NCBI RefSeq assembly: GCF_024639685.1
Contig: NZ_JAHEHX010000019.1
Coordinates: 186,001 to 250,000, forward strand
DNA length: 64,000 nt
Direction of reading: 5' to 3'
DNA from: Polaribacter sp.
Lineage (GTDB): Bacteria; Bacteroidota; Bacteroidia; Flavobacteriales; Flavobacteriaceae
The position numbers and the translations under genes were made by a program. Positions within the stretch are counted from its first letter, which is position 1. Every line of letters starts with the position of its first letter. Below are positions 1 through 8,048 of this stretch, piece by piece. A model generated the notes under the pieces. The model did not search any database. It had not been told where the DNA came from and worked only from the letters and a program-made list of their open reading frames with translations.

Positions 1-730
1 CGCTAGAAAGAGTAGGAGTAAAGGCAGAACCATATCTAGAAGTTATTCTTGTAGATTTTCCTGTTTCTAAATCATATCTAGAAATTTGATATTGAGGTAA
101 TTGTGCATTGTAATTCCAGCCACCATTTCTGGTTGAATAGTAAATGTATTTGTTGTCTGCGCTAAAAACAGGTTCAACAGTTTTTAAACTTGCTGGTTCT
201 TTTATGAGCTGTGTTCCACTACCTGCATCTTTATGATACAAATGTAATTTTAGGTTTCTTTTACCTTTTGCAGCTACTATATATTCTCCATCTGGAGACC
301 AGGCTACAGATTCTACAGAGCCTCTTTTGTCTTTTGTAACTTGTTTTGTTTCTTTCGTTGCTAAATCTAAAATCCAAACATTGTCATTACCACTTCTATC
401 AGAGGCAAAAGCGATACTTTTTCCATCAGGACTGTAACTAGGTTTAGTGTCTAGAGCCATGCCATCTGTTATTCTTGTGGCTTTACCACCAGAAAAAGGA
501 ATGGTATATAAATCTCCAAGCATGCTAAACATAATTGTTTCTCCATCTGGACTAATATCTAAGGAAAGCCAAGTTCCTTCTGTGGTATTAAAATTTATCA
601 TTCTACCACTTTCTAGTGATAGCTCTTTAAACTTTTCTTGACCAGATAAAGAATCTTTTTCTTGAGCGAAAGCAGTAAATGAAAGTATTCCTGCGATAAA
701 TGCAATTATAAAATTATACTGTAGTTTCAT
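1..730 (-). CDS. TolB-like beta-propeller N-terminus of an amidohydrolase-family protein (partial, cut by left edge)
   Basis: The reading frame starts at an ATG (728-730) and runs off the left edge, giving 243 visible codons. It opens with a signal peptide ending near SFTAFAQ, so the protein is exported. Several PD40/TolB-type strands follow: LDISPDGETIMF, PSYSPDGKSIAFASDRSG and VAWSPDGEYIVAAK. In Flavobacteriaceae this N-terminal propeller usually precedes a C-terminal amidohydrolase domain in a protein of about 1000 residues; that domain lies outside the window, so the enzymatic part is inferred from family knowledge. A DPP-type peptidase or a plain TolB-like protein is the alternative. It stands alone, divergent from nothing visible and 125 bp from the next gene. 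Confidence 0.8.
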   Translation of the reverse strand, partial: MKLQYNFIIAFIAGILSFTAFAQEKDSLSGQEKFKELSLESGRMINFNTTEGTWLSLDISPDGETIMFSMLGDLYTIPFSGGKATRITDGMALDTKPSYSPDGKSIAFASDRSGNDNVWILDLATKETKQVTKDKRGSVESVAWSPDGEYIVAAKGKRNLKLHLYHKDAGSGTQLIKEPASLKTVEPVFSADNKYIYYSTRNGGWNYNAQLPQYQISRYDLETGKSTRITSRYGSAFTPTLSS

Positions 731-855
731 AGGTATGGAATTATTTTATTCTTTTAATTTAAATGTATTTATGATTTAGATTTTAACTAGGTTTTTAACG
801 CTTTAAATTCTCAATAAAAAAACTGCATTAAGTAGCATTTATAACTTATCATTTT

Positions 856-1272
856 CTAATTTAAAATCCCTTCTGTGATACATCTTTTAGAGTACCAAAT
901 TAAAAAGATACAGAAGATAATAATCATTATTGGCATTACTACATTAGAAAGTGTTACTGTTGCTAACAAATAACCCTGTTGAGCAATGGCACAAATACCG
1001 GACATTAAAAAGAAGTAGTAAGCAATTTTTTTTCTAGCTAATAATAAAATACAAGCTAAACCACCTCCAAAAACAGCTATTGCAAATAAAGCTGTATACC
1101 AAGCAGGATATTCTACTAAAAACTCTGCTTGTTGTTCTTTTGGTAAGGTAGCAATCATTTCTTCTGTCATGAAAGCTTGAATTAAATAAGCTCCAACTCC
1201 CATTAAATTCCAAATAAGAGCTAATACTCCAATAATATAAAATTTAGGGCTTGGTTTTTTTTTGATACTCAT
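856..1272 (-). CDS. Small four-helix inner-membrane protein, function unknown
   Basis: This 138-residue protein has four hydrophobic stretches (about residues 10-33, 58-77, 85-105 and 108-127) separated by short loops; a 25-residue polar loop with TEEMIATLPKEQQAEF lies between helices 1 and 2. The N-terminus is basic (MSIKKKPSPK), fitting an inside orientation. I do not recognise a characterised family; similar small proteins are common in flavobacteria, sometimes labelled sugar-transporter-like on weak grounds. It is transcribed away from the XRE-regulator pair that begins about 115 bp to its right, so it may share the divergent control region. Confidence 0.7.
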   Translation of the reverse strand: MSIKKKPSPKFYIIGVLALIWNLMGVGAYLIQAFMTEEMIATLPKEQQAEFLVEYPAWYTALFAIAVFGGGLACILLLARKKIAYYFFLMSGICAIAQQGYLLATVTLSNVVMPIMIIIFCIFLIWYSKRCITEGILN

Positions 1273-1312
1273 GATGTTATTTTTTGGTTGATTTTTTAAA
1301 AGTAATAAAAAA

Positions 1313-1344
1313 TTTGTAAAATCGTAAAATGTAAATTATATTTG
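1313..1344 (+). promoter_or_regulatory. Bacteroidota-type promoter (TTTG-N20-TATATTTG)
   Basis: TTTG at 1313-1316 and TATATTTG at 1337-1344 are separated by exactly 20 bp, matching the -33/-7 consensus of the Bacteroidota primary sigma factor. Transcription would start near 1350, about 40 nt before the membrane protein and XRE regulator genes. Confidence 0.65.
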
Positions 1345-1388
1345 TCATTATATAAAAAAAATTTGTCAATTTGTAAAATAAAGTTAAA

Positions 1389-1832
1389 ATGATAAAGCAA
1401 TCAATTTGTGAAAAAGAAAAGAGTTATGTAGAGAAAATGAATAAATTTCAACTACAACATAAATATAAAAAAGTAGGTTATATCATTTCGTTTGCTGCTT
1501 TTTCCTTAATGATTGTAAAGAAGTTTGTTGATGAACCTAGCTGGGTGAAGCCTGTTTTATCTGGTATTTTATTAGTAGGTATGCTATTTATTTCTTTGGC
1601 AAAAGAAAAACTAGAAGATAAGTATTTAGAGAGTTTACGTTCTCAATCATATAGAATTGCATTTATTCTTGTTATTCTTTATGCTCTAGTAAAGCCTTTT
1701 ATCAATTTTGGAGTGGGATTGTTGTTTGATGAAACTGAAAAATTAGAGGGGTTAAATTATTTTCAGATTTTGTTTTATATGCTAGTTGTTCAATTAATGG
1801 TTTTTTGGCAATTAAAAAGAATGAATAGATAA
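1389..1832 (+). CDS. Four-helix membrane protein paired with an XRE regulator
   Basis: The 147-residue product has a charged N-terminal segment (MIKQSICEKEKSYVEKMNKF) followed by four predicted transmembrane helices at roughly 27-43, 52-68, 86-108 and 124-141. It has no recognisable catalytic motif. The next gene, a 66-residue XRE regulator, begins one base after its stop codon, so the two are surely co-transcribed and probably translationally coupled. Such membrane-protein/small-HTH pairs are widespread in Firmicutes and Bacteroidota, where the membrane partner is thought to modulate the regulator; that role is inferred here, not shown. Confidence 0.75.
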   Translation: MIKQSICEKEKSYVEKMNKFQLQHKYKKVGYIISFAAFSLMIVKKFVDEPSWVKPVLSGILLVGMLFISLAKEKLEDKYLESLRSQSYRIAFILVILYALVKPFINFGVGLLFDETEKLEGLNYFQILFYMLVVQLMVFWQLKRMNR

Positions 1833-1833
1833 G

Positions 1834-2034
1834 ATGAAGAATACACTCAAAGTACAGCGTGCTATTTTGAATATAACTCAAGATGATTTAGCAAAAGAAA
1901 TTGGAGTATCAAGGCAAACTATTAACTCCATTGAGAAGAACAGATATGTGCCAAGTACAGTTTTAGCATTAAAACTATCATCAGTTTTTAAAATACCTGT
2001 GAATGAGTTTTTTAAATTAGAAGATGATGACTAA
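1834..2034 (+). CDS. Small XRE-family HTH transcriptional regulator (YgzD/YozG type)
   Basis: This 66-residue protein is almost entirely one Cro/CI-type helix-turn-helix: helix 2-turn-helix 3 is TQDDLAKEIGVSRQTINSIE at about residues 14-33, followed by the typical PSTVLALKLSSVFKIPVNEFF. The family usually begins with MKNxLKxxR, as here, which supports the start at 1834. It follows the membrane protein by one base and ends ten bases before the convergent TolC-like gene. It probably autoregulates the pair from the promoter at 1313-1344. Confidence 0.9.
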   Translation: MKNTLKVQRAILNITQDDLAKEIGVSRQTINSIEKNRYVPSTVLALKLSSVFKIPVNEFFKLEDDD

Positions 2035-2043
2035 GAGTGTTTT

Positions 2044-3444
2044 TTAATCTGCAATTGTAATAACAGCTGTTTTAAATAGTTTCGCTTTTGTTTTTAAAAA
2101 GTTGTTTTCTAATTCAATTGCCTTGAGTTCATTTTCAATAAGCTTCGCTTCTCTAGAATTTACTAAAAATAAAGAGCTTTCACCTAAAAAAAACTTGCGC
2201 TCTTCTGCTTTTAAAAGCGTACTATAATCTTTTACAATGTCAATTATATAATCATTCTGAACATAATAAGATTCTAGTTCTTGTTGAACAGCATTTACTT
2301 TATTTCTTATTGTAACCTTTGTGGCTTCGTTTTCAAATTCAGCATCCATTAATTTAGCCTTTGCTAGTTTTAAGTCTCCTCTTTCTTTTCTTAAAAATAT
2401 AGGAAGTGTAAACCGGATACCTGCTTTGTAATTGTCTATATTAAAAGAATTTTGTTGCCTAGGAGTTTGTGTTAAAAAATTATACTGAGCATCTAATTCG
2501 GGTAAAAGATTATTAGTTTTTAAACGTTTATTAACTTTAAGGCCGCTAATTTTATAGTTTAAAGATTTTATTTTCGGATGATTATCTATATCAAAATTAG
2601 CATTATTAAACAAAGCAATGTTAAGCGTTGTATCTATAGCGTTTAATGTTTTTACATCAGGTATAATATTTTCTTGTAATTCTACTGGTGTATTGTTATT
2701 TAACCATAAAAAATTTGACAATTCTAAAGATGCTTTTACCAATTGTATTCTCGCCTTTTCTAAGTTTAATATTCTATTTTTTAAAGTTATTCCTGCTTCT
2801 AAGGTATCTATTGCAGTTTTATCTCCATTCTTGTAAGCTGTTTTTGTGCTTTCGAAACGAAAAAGAGCATTTTTTAAAAAGCTACGATAAACATTTTGAT
2901 CGTTAAAAATTTTCAACCATTTAAAATAGGCAAGAGAAGCATTAAATAAAATTTCGTTTACTAGTATTTGTTGGTCTTCTTTGGCTTGATTTACAAATAA
3001 CTTTGCTTGTTTTAAATCTGCCATTCTTTGGTTAATTAATAACCCTTTAAGTAAGGAAGCAGAAACTCCTGCAGCATATAAACCATTTGTTGGAACGTTT
3101 GCTTCTGGATTTAAAAATAGGCCATTATTATTTTCAAAATTTGCTTTGAATTCTAATCCATAATAAGTCGGAATTTTAAAAATACCTTTTAAGTTATTGT
3201 AATATTCTTTTTCCTTAAATTGTTTATTATCAAAGTCAACTTCAATTTTTGGGTCAAATGCGCCTCTAGCTTTAAGAAGTTTAGCTTCACTGTTATTAAT
3301 TACAAGATTTGCTTGCTTAACAATTGGATGGTAATTTTTAACGTATCCCAAAAACTCTGATAAAGATAAAATAGAACTTATCTTTTCTTGTGAATAGTTG
3401 TTTTGTACAATAAGTAAAAAAAGAAGATAAATAACTTTTTTCAT
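2044..3444 (-). CDS. TolC-like outer-membrane efflux protein
   Basis: The 466-residue product begins with a signal peptide (KKVIYLLFLLIVQNNYSQ) and shows the two-repeat OEP architecture of TolC: long alpha-helical segments rich in leucine, lysine and glutamate (about 130-230 and 340-460) alternating with beta-strand segments such as the one near residues 300-345 (LPELDAQYNF). It should form the outer-membrane channel of a tripartite exporter. It is the last gene of the tetR-ABC-HlyD-tolC operon, 30 bp after the HlyD-like gene, which identifies its inner-membrane partners. The transported substrate cannot be deduced. Confidence 0.88.
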   Translation of the reverse strand: MKKVIYLLFLLIVQNNYSQEKISSILSLSEFLGYVKNYHPIVKQANLVINNSEAKLLKARGAFDPKIEVDFDNKQFKEKEYYNNLKGIFKIPTYYGLEFKANFENNNGLFLNPEANVPTNGLYAAGVSASLLKGLLINQRMADLKQAKLFVNQAKEDQQILVNEILFNASLAYFKWLKIFNDQNVYRSFLKNALFRFESTKTAYKNGDKTAIDTLEAGITLKNRILNLEKARIQLVKASLELSNFLWLNNNTPVELQENIIPDVKTLNAIDTTLNIALFNNANFDIDNHPKIKSLNYKISGLKVNKRLKTNNLLPELDAQYNFLTQTPRQQNSFNIDNYKAGIRFTLPIFLRKERGDLKLAKAKLMDAEFENEATKVTIRNKVNAVQQELESYYVQNDYIIDIVKDYSTLLKAEERKFFLGESSLFLVNSREAKLIENELKAIELENNFLKTKAKLFKTAVITIAD

Positions 3445-3474
3445 GAATCAAATTCTTTTTTATTTCTATTTATT

Positions 3475-4815
3475 TTATTTTGTAGTTTCGCTATCTGGTT
3501 GATAATAGTTAGGAGGAAAGCTGTTCAGTTGTCTCCATAACTCGAACCAAATAGGTACGTCTTCTAGAAGTGCAATAGTTTTTGCACCAGAACCAACTCT
3601 AATAGCTGTTGGCCAGGTGTGATCTTCTTTATCTGGAGCTAATAGAATTCTATATTTTCCGTTTTTGCTTATAAAGTTTTCTATAGCTACCACTTTTGCT
3701 CCGTAAGTTCCGTAAGAAACATTAGGCCAACCACTAAATACAATTGCAGGCCAACCGTCAAACTGTACTCTAACTTTTTCTCCGATATGAATTAGAGGCA
3801 AATCTATTGGTCTAATAAATGTTTCAACCGCTAAATCATATTGAGCAGGCATAATACCAACAATTTCTTCACCTTCTTTAAAAGTAACACCAATACCTCC
3901 TTTTATAGCTTTATTTATGTAGCCATTTAGTGATGCTTTCATATAAAGCAAACTACTTCTTACTTTATAATTACTATTGTTGTTTTCTAGTTTAGATACT
4001 TGAGCTACAGCATCAAAACCATTTGATTGTGCTGTAAATTTATCACTTTGAGCTTTAGAAATTTTATAGGCATAATTCGCTTTAATTCTAGAAATTTCCA
4101 TAGCTGCATTTAATACTTCATTTTTTGCTGCTAACAATTTATTTTCTTGCTCAATTATTTTAGCCTCTGTGGATTGAAGTTTTAGTTTTTTCTCTTCTAC
4201 ATCTTTTACAGCTTTAATGCCTTCTTTTTCTAAAGTAAAGTCACGATTGTATTGACTTTGTGCAATTTTTAAATTGGTTTTAGCTGCTTCAAAAGCTATA
4301 CTATCGCTTTGTACTTTTAGTTTAGATTGCAATAATTTATTTTTTGCTTGTTCTAGTTTTAAAATACGTTCTTCTTCTAATGCATCAATTTGTCTATCTA
4401 AAGCATCCACTTTAAATTTGTAAGCCCCAACAGACGAGTTTTTAGCACTAATTTGTTCATTGGTTCTTTCAATTAATCTATTATCAAAATACTCACTTTT
4501 AACTTCAGATATTCTTAGTATAGTATCTCCTTTTTGTACATAATCTCCTTCTCTTACAAACCACTGTTCTATTCTTCCAGGTATTTGTGATTGTAAAGTT
4601 TGTGGTCTTTGTTCTGGAGTTAAAGTAGTTACAATACCTTTTCCAGAAATATTTTGAGTCCAAGGTAAAAACAAGAAAATAATTCCAATGATAGCTGCAG
4701 CTAATAAGAATTTATTGAAAGCTTTATAATATTCTTTCTTATAAACTCGATATCCGGATTTAAATTTTTTTAAATCTACTAGCTTATGGATTTGATTGTT
4801 AGATATGTTTAACAT
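3475..4815 (-). CDS. HlyD-family membrane-fusion (periplasmic adaptor) protein
   Basis: The 446-residue protein has one N-terminal transmembrane helix (about 34-52, LLAAAIIGIIFLFLPW), a first lipoyl half-motif at 74-106 (IPGRIEQWFVREGDYVQKGD), a very long coiled-coil hairpin (about 112-275), the second lipoyl half (about 290-325) and a C-terminal beta-barrel. This order is that of HlyD/EmrA adaptors that link an inner-membrane ABC exporter to TolC. It lies six bases after the ABC gene. A stretch unusually rich in tryptophan and proline (residues 348-365, DGWPAIVFSGWPNV) sits in the barrel domain and seems typical of this Bacteroidota subfamily. Confidence 0.88.
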   Translation of the reverse strand: MLNISNNQIHKLVDLKKFKSGYRVYKKEYYKAFNKFLLAAAIIGIIFLFLPWTQNISGKGIVTTLTPEQRPQTLQSQIPGRIEQWFVREGDYVQKGDTILRISEVKSEYFDNRLIERTNEQISAKNSSVGAYKFKVDALDRQIDALEEERILKLEQAKNKLLQSKLKVQSDSIAFEAAKTNLKIAQSQYNRDFTLEKEGIKAVKDVEEKKLKLQSTEAKIIEQENKLLAAKNEVLNAAMEISRIKANYAYKISKAQSDKFTAQSNGFDAVAQVSKLENNNSNYKVRSSLLYMKASLNGYINKAIKGGIGVTFKEGEEIVGIMPAQYDLAVETFIRPIDLPLIHIGEKVRVQFDGWPAIVFSGWPNVSYGTYGAKVVAIENFISKNGKYRILLAPDKEDHTWPTAIRVGSGAKTIALLEDVPIWFELWRQLNSFPPNYYQPDSETTK

Positions 4816-4821
4816 TATATA

Positions 4822-6486
4822 CTAGTTTATAGATTTAATTTCTCCTTTATCTATAGTAATAGTTTGGCTACATTCTGTTCTCCAAACCTCTTTACTACTT
4901 ACCACAATTAATGCCCATGACCTTTTACTGTCAGTTAAATATTTAACAATACTTTGGGTTTCATTCACGTTAAATTGATCTAATGGATCTTCTAGGATCA
5001 TAATTTTAGGTTCTTTAATAATAGCCCTAGCTAATATTATTTTCTTAGCAATGGTATATGACATTTGCTTTCCTTCGGCATTAAGAATAGTGTCCAATCC
5101 ATTTGTCTGTTCTTTTAAAAAATGTGATAATCCCACTACATCCAAAATTTCAAATATTTTTGAGTCTTTCACTTTTTCTTTACCAAAGATTAAATTCTCT
5201 CGAATACTGCCTTCAAAAGGAGTCTCATCAGACAAAGAAAGCCCTAATTGAGATCTGTAATGATTTAAATGTAAACTACCTAGTGATAAATTGTTTACAT
5301 ATATATTTCCAGCAGTTGGTTCTATAACACCAGAGATTAAGCGTAATAAGCTAGATTTACCTGCACCACTTTCTCCAAAAATTAAAATCCTACTATTTGG
5401 ATTAATTTTTAAGGATACATTTTTTATAATATGTTTTTTTCTGTTGGTTACTATATAAGAAACTTCATCTAATTCAACTATAAGTCCTTCTTTAAAAATT
5501 GGTTTTTCACCTTTTTGTGACTCTAAATCTTTATCTACAACTTGACCTATTTTTTCTATCGAAGTTAATACATCGTAAAAAGATTCTAAACCAATAATTA
5601 GTTTCTCTACAGAAGCAATAACCAACAGTATTATAATTTCTGCCGCAACAAATTGTCCTATATTCATTTCTTGATTTAAAACCAATGCACCACCAATTAA
5701 TAATAAACTAGCAGTTACAATTACTTTAAAACCAATCATTTGCGTAAATTGTAAGATTAAGATCTTAAAGTGGTTTTCTCTAGCTTCAATATATTTATCA
5801 ACCAACTCATCATTTTTTGACATTGCTAAATTGGTGTTTCCAGATAATTTAAAACTTACTACTGTTCTAGCCACTTCTTGTATCCAATGTGCAACTTTAT
5901 ATTTAATTTTAGATTCAATTAAACTAGTTTCAAGTCCTTTTTGGGCAGTAAATTTAAAAACCACATAGATTAATAGTAATAAAAGAATACCAAAAATTAT
6001 AAAAAAAGGATGATAAAAAGATAGTAAAATTAATGCAAAAATGATTTGTAATACTGCAGTAGGTACATCAATTAAAATTTTTGAAAGACCTTTTTGTATT
6101 GATAATGTATCAAAAAACCGATTGGCCAACTCTGGTGGATAATATTCTCGCAATTCAATCATCTTTATTTTTGGAAAACGATAACTTAATTCGAAAGAAG
6201 CTCTCGTAAAAATACGTTGTTGTATGGTTTCAATTATTCTTAACTGCATTAATTGTAATGCCCCAGAAAATATAACTCCAATAGTTACTGCAACCACTAA
6301 AATAATCCACGATGTAGATATTTGGGCTCCTTGTATTAAGTTGATTATTGCTTGTATACCAAGAGGTAGAGAAAGTGAAACTATTCCTCCAAAAATAGCA
6401 TAATAGAAAATTTGAAAAATCTCTCTTTTTTCTAATTTTAAAAGCCCTAAGAATCGAAGCCAAGGAGTAAGTTTATTTTTATTCAT
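4822..6486 (-). CDS. ABC exporter (fused TMD-NBD) with degenerate ATPase motifs
   Basis: The 554-residue half-transporter has six membrane helices in residues 20-310 and a nucleotide-binding domain at about 336-552. Walker A is intact (GESGAGKSS, 371-379). Other motifs depart from canon: the Q-loop glutamine is absent (LGLSLSDETPFEG, 414-426), the LSGGQ signature reads MSYTI (475-479), Walker B plus catalytic glutamate read IMILED (495-500, that is E-D instead of D-E), and the switch histidine is replaced by serine (VVSSKE, 528-533). The fold and the operon with HlyD and TolC partners still point to export across both membranes. The gene overlaps the tetR stop by eight bases. It may be a weak ATPase or work with another subunit; substrate unknown. 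Confidence 0.85.
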   Translation of the reverse strand: MNKNKLTPWLRFLGLLKLEKREIFQIFYYAIFGGIVSLSLPLGIQAIINLIQGAQISTSWIILVVAVTIGVIFSGALQLMQLRIIETIQQRIFTRASFELSYRFPKIKMIELREYYPPELANRFFDTLSIQKGLSKILIDVPTAVLQIIFALILLSFYHPFFIIFGILLLLLIYVVFKFTAQKGLETSLIESKIKYKVAHWIQEVARTVVSFKLSGNTNLAMSKNDELVDKYIEARENHFKILILQFTQMIGFKVIVTASLLLIGGALVLNQEMNIGQFVAAEIIILLVIASVEKLIIGLESFYDVLTSIEKIGQVVDKDLESQKGEKPIFKEGLIVELDEVSYIVTNRKKHIIKNVSLKINPNSRILIFGESGAGKSSLLRLISGVIEPTAGNIYVNNLSLGSLHLNHYRSQLGLSLSDETPFEGSIRENLIFGKEKVKDSKIFEILDVVGLSHFLKEQTNGLDTILNAEGKQMSYTIAKKIILARAIIKEPKIMILEDPLDQFNVNETQSIVKYLTDSKRSWALIVVSSKEVWRTECSQTITIDKGEIKSIN

Positions 6487-7159
6487 TGTTGTTTAATGTT
6501 TGAAATACTAGATTCAAAAAGAATTTTGTAGGTGTTTTGTGATTATCACAATTGGTAATAGAAGGGAAATGACTATTTAAAAAGTGTTGATGTAAGCTGC
6601 CTTCTATAATTGTGCTCGCTAGACTTAATGCAAATTTATAATGTGAATTTACATCTAATATCATACCCTCTAAGCGAGTAACTAATCTTTTGTAAATTTG
6701 AAAATAACCTTCTTTATTATCATTATCTACCTCTTTTGTTAAAAAAGATTTTGAACTTTCGTTTACTATAATTTTGTATAAAATAGTTTCATTTATATGA
6801 GAGAAATTACTGTCCTTTTCTACTGTTCTGGTAAGTATTTTGATTGCTTTTTCTAATTTTTCTTCTTGATTTGATATGCTAAAAGTTTCTATAACTAATT
6901 GGTATTCTAACCATGCCCAGTACCATGAAGACAAATACAATAATAACTTATGTTTACTTTCAAAATACCTGTAAATAGAACTTTCATTAGATCCAATTTT
7001 AGTTCCTAGTTTCTTAAATGTAAAGTTTTCAAATCCAATATCATTAATAATAATAATACTATTTTCGATGATTCTTTTCCCTAATTTAGAAGTCTCAGGG
7101 TCTTTTATAAATATTTTATCTGGTACAGATATTTTTAATGTTGTTAATAAATCTTTCAT
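6479..7159 (-). CDS. TetR/AcrR-family transcriptional regulator of the export operon
   Basis: With the ATG at 7157-7159 the protein is 226 residues (MKDLLTTLK...). The upstream ATG at 7193-7195 would add 12 residues and would overlap the predicted -7 box at 7178-7185, so the shorter start is preferred. The N-terminal TetR helix-turn-helix spans about residues 24-70: helix 1 IIENSIIIINDIGFENFTF, recognition helix SNESSIYRYFESKHKLL. The C-terminal two thirds are an alpha-helical ligand domain without recognisable motifs. It heads the ABC-HlyD-TolC operon and most likely represses it from the two palindromes immediately upstream. Confidence 0.88.
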   Translation of the reverse strand: MKDLLTTLKISVPDKIFIKDPETSKLGKRIIENSIIIINDIGFENFTFKKLGTKIGSNESSIYRYFESKHKLLLYLSSWYWAWLEYQLVIETFSISNQEEKLEKAIKILTRTVEKDSNFSHINETILYKIIVNESSKSFLTKEVDNDNKEGYFQIYKRLVTRLEGMILDVNSHYKFALSLASTIIEGSLHQHFLNSHFPSITNCDNHKTPTKFFLNLVFQTLNNNE

Positions 7160-7166
7160 AGTTTCG

Positions 7167-7200
7167 ATATTTGTACGCAAATATAATAGTAACACTATTA
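7167..7200. promoter_or_regulatory. Two abutting palindromes: candidate TetR operators
   Basis: Palindrome one is ATATTTG-TACG-CAAATAT at 7167-7184 (7 bp perfect arms, 4 bp spacer). Palindrome two is TAATAGT-AAC-ACTATTA at 7184-7200 (7 bp perfect arms, 3 bp spacer). They touch at one base. Together they cover the -7 box and the spacer towards the -33 region of the tetR promoter, the usual place for a TetR repressor site. That the regulator binds them is inference. Confidence 0.5.
7178..7185 (-). promoter_or_regulatory. -7 promoter box (TATATTTG) of the tetR-ABC-HlyD-TolC operon
   Basis: The plus strand reads CAAATATA, giving TATATTTG on the minus strand, a full match to TAnnTTTG. A near-match to the -33 element (TAAA on the plus strand, 7204-7207) lies about 20 bp upstream. 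The transcript would begin near 7172, leaving a leader of about a dozen bases before the ATG at 7159. Confidence 0.5.
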
Positions 7201-7544
7201 ATTTAAAGTAGTATTCCGATTTTTAATGATTTTTTAACATTTAAATATTTTATATGTTTGTTTAGATAAATTTTTTATCCATTTAAGTTTTAAAGTTTAA
7301 TTTCTATTTCAATTATTTTGCAAATTTTAGATAAACAGATAGTATTCAAGGTTAAAAAATTGAAATAAGCAGTTTACTATTTCAAGTAAGGTTTTTTTTA
7401 ATATCTTTGTGAGGCTAATTCTCTTTAGTCTATAAACAACCATAACACTATCTAGGTTTATGTTGTTTTTATACAATTACATTATTTAATTGTACATCTT
7501 AGGGATAGCATCAAACAAGTACATAAAATCAGTTATATAAGTTA
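7196..7544 (+). promoter_or_regulatory. Intergenic region: cold-shock gene promoter and structured leader
   Basis: The 349 bp between divergent genes hold no ORF I can support. A -7 box TATCTTTG lies at 7402-7409, so a transcript would start near 7415 and have a leader of about 130 nt. That leader contains two stem-loops: arms AAACAAC/GTTGTTT (7434-7440 and 7462-7468, extended by a bulged CATAA/TTAT pairing) and TACAATTA/TAATTGTA (7472-7479 and 7487-7494, 7 nt loop). Long structured leaders are typical of cold-shock mRNAs; function here is inferred. The part left of 7400 is plain AT-rich sequence. Confidence 0.5.
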
Positions 7545-7997
7545 ATGGCAAAATCGCAACAAACATTTAGTAAAAGTGAAAAAGAAAAAAAACGTTTAAA
7601 AAAACGAGAAGACAAACGTAAAAAAATGGAAGCAAGAAAAGCTGCTAAAGATGAAGGTGGAACTTCTGGAATACAGTTTGCTTACGTAGATCATAACGGA
7701 AACTTAACAGATACTCCACCAGATCCAGAGTTAAAAGTAGAGTATGAATTAGAAGACATTCAGATTTCTACTACTAAAAAAGAAGATTTACCAGAGGAAG
7801 ATCCTGTTAGAAAAGGTAAAGTTAATTTTTTCGATTCTTCTAAAGGTTTTGGTTTTATTATCGATTTAGATAATGGGGAAAAATATTTTACACACGTAAG
7901 TGGTTTAATAGATACTATTGCAGAGAATGATAAGGTTTCTTTTGAGTTAGAGAAAGGAATGCGTGGAATGAATGCTGTAAAAGTGAAAAAAGTATAA
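7545..7997 (+). CDS. Cold-shock-domain protein with basic N-terminal extension
   Basis: The 150-residue protein has a very basic, lysine-rich N-terminal third (residues 5-38, SEKEKKRLKKREDKRKK), a linker rich in acidic residues, and a C-terminal cold-shock domain at about 87-150. The RNA-binding motif RNP1 is present as KGFGFI; RNP2 is represented by KYFTHVSGL. This 150-residue architecture is a Bacteroidota variant roughly twice the length of CspA and probably binds RNA as a chaperone. The gene has a long leader with two stem-loops and is followed by a strong hairpin terminator shared with aroB. Confidence 0.9.
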   Translation: MAKSQQTFSKSEKEKKRLKKREDKRKKMEARKAAKDEGGTSGIQFAYVDHNGNLTDTPPDPELKVEYELEDIQISTTKKEDLPEEDPVRKGKVNFFDSSKGFGFIIDLDNGEKYFTHVSGLIDTIAENDKVSFELEKGMRGMNAVKVKKV

Positions 7998-8019
7998 GTG
8001 TTTACTTATTAATATATTA

Positions 8020-8048
8020 AAAGCCCATATATTTATGATGGGCTTTTT
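8020..8048. terminator. Bidirectional rho-independent terminator
   Basis: AAAGCCCAT and ATGGGCTTT arms enclose a short AT loop and are followed by a T-run on the plus strand and an A-run on the left, so the hairpin can end both the cold-shock gene and the convergent aroB. Confidence 0.85.

Noticed and set aside
1..730. Plus-strand 64-codon frame inside this region
   Set aside because: It is antisense to the TolB-propeller gene, whose repeats and signal peptide are clear.
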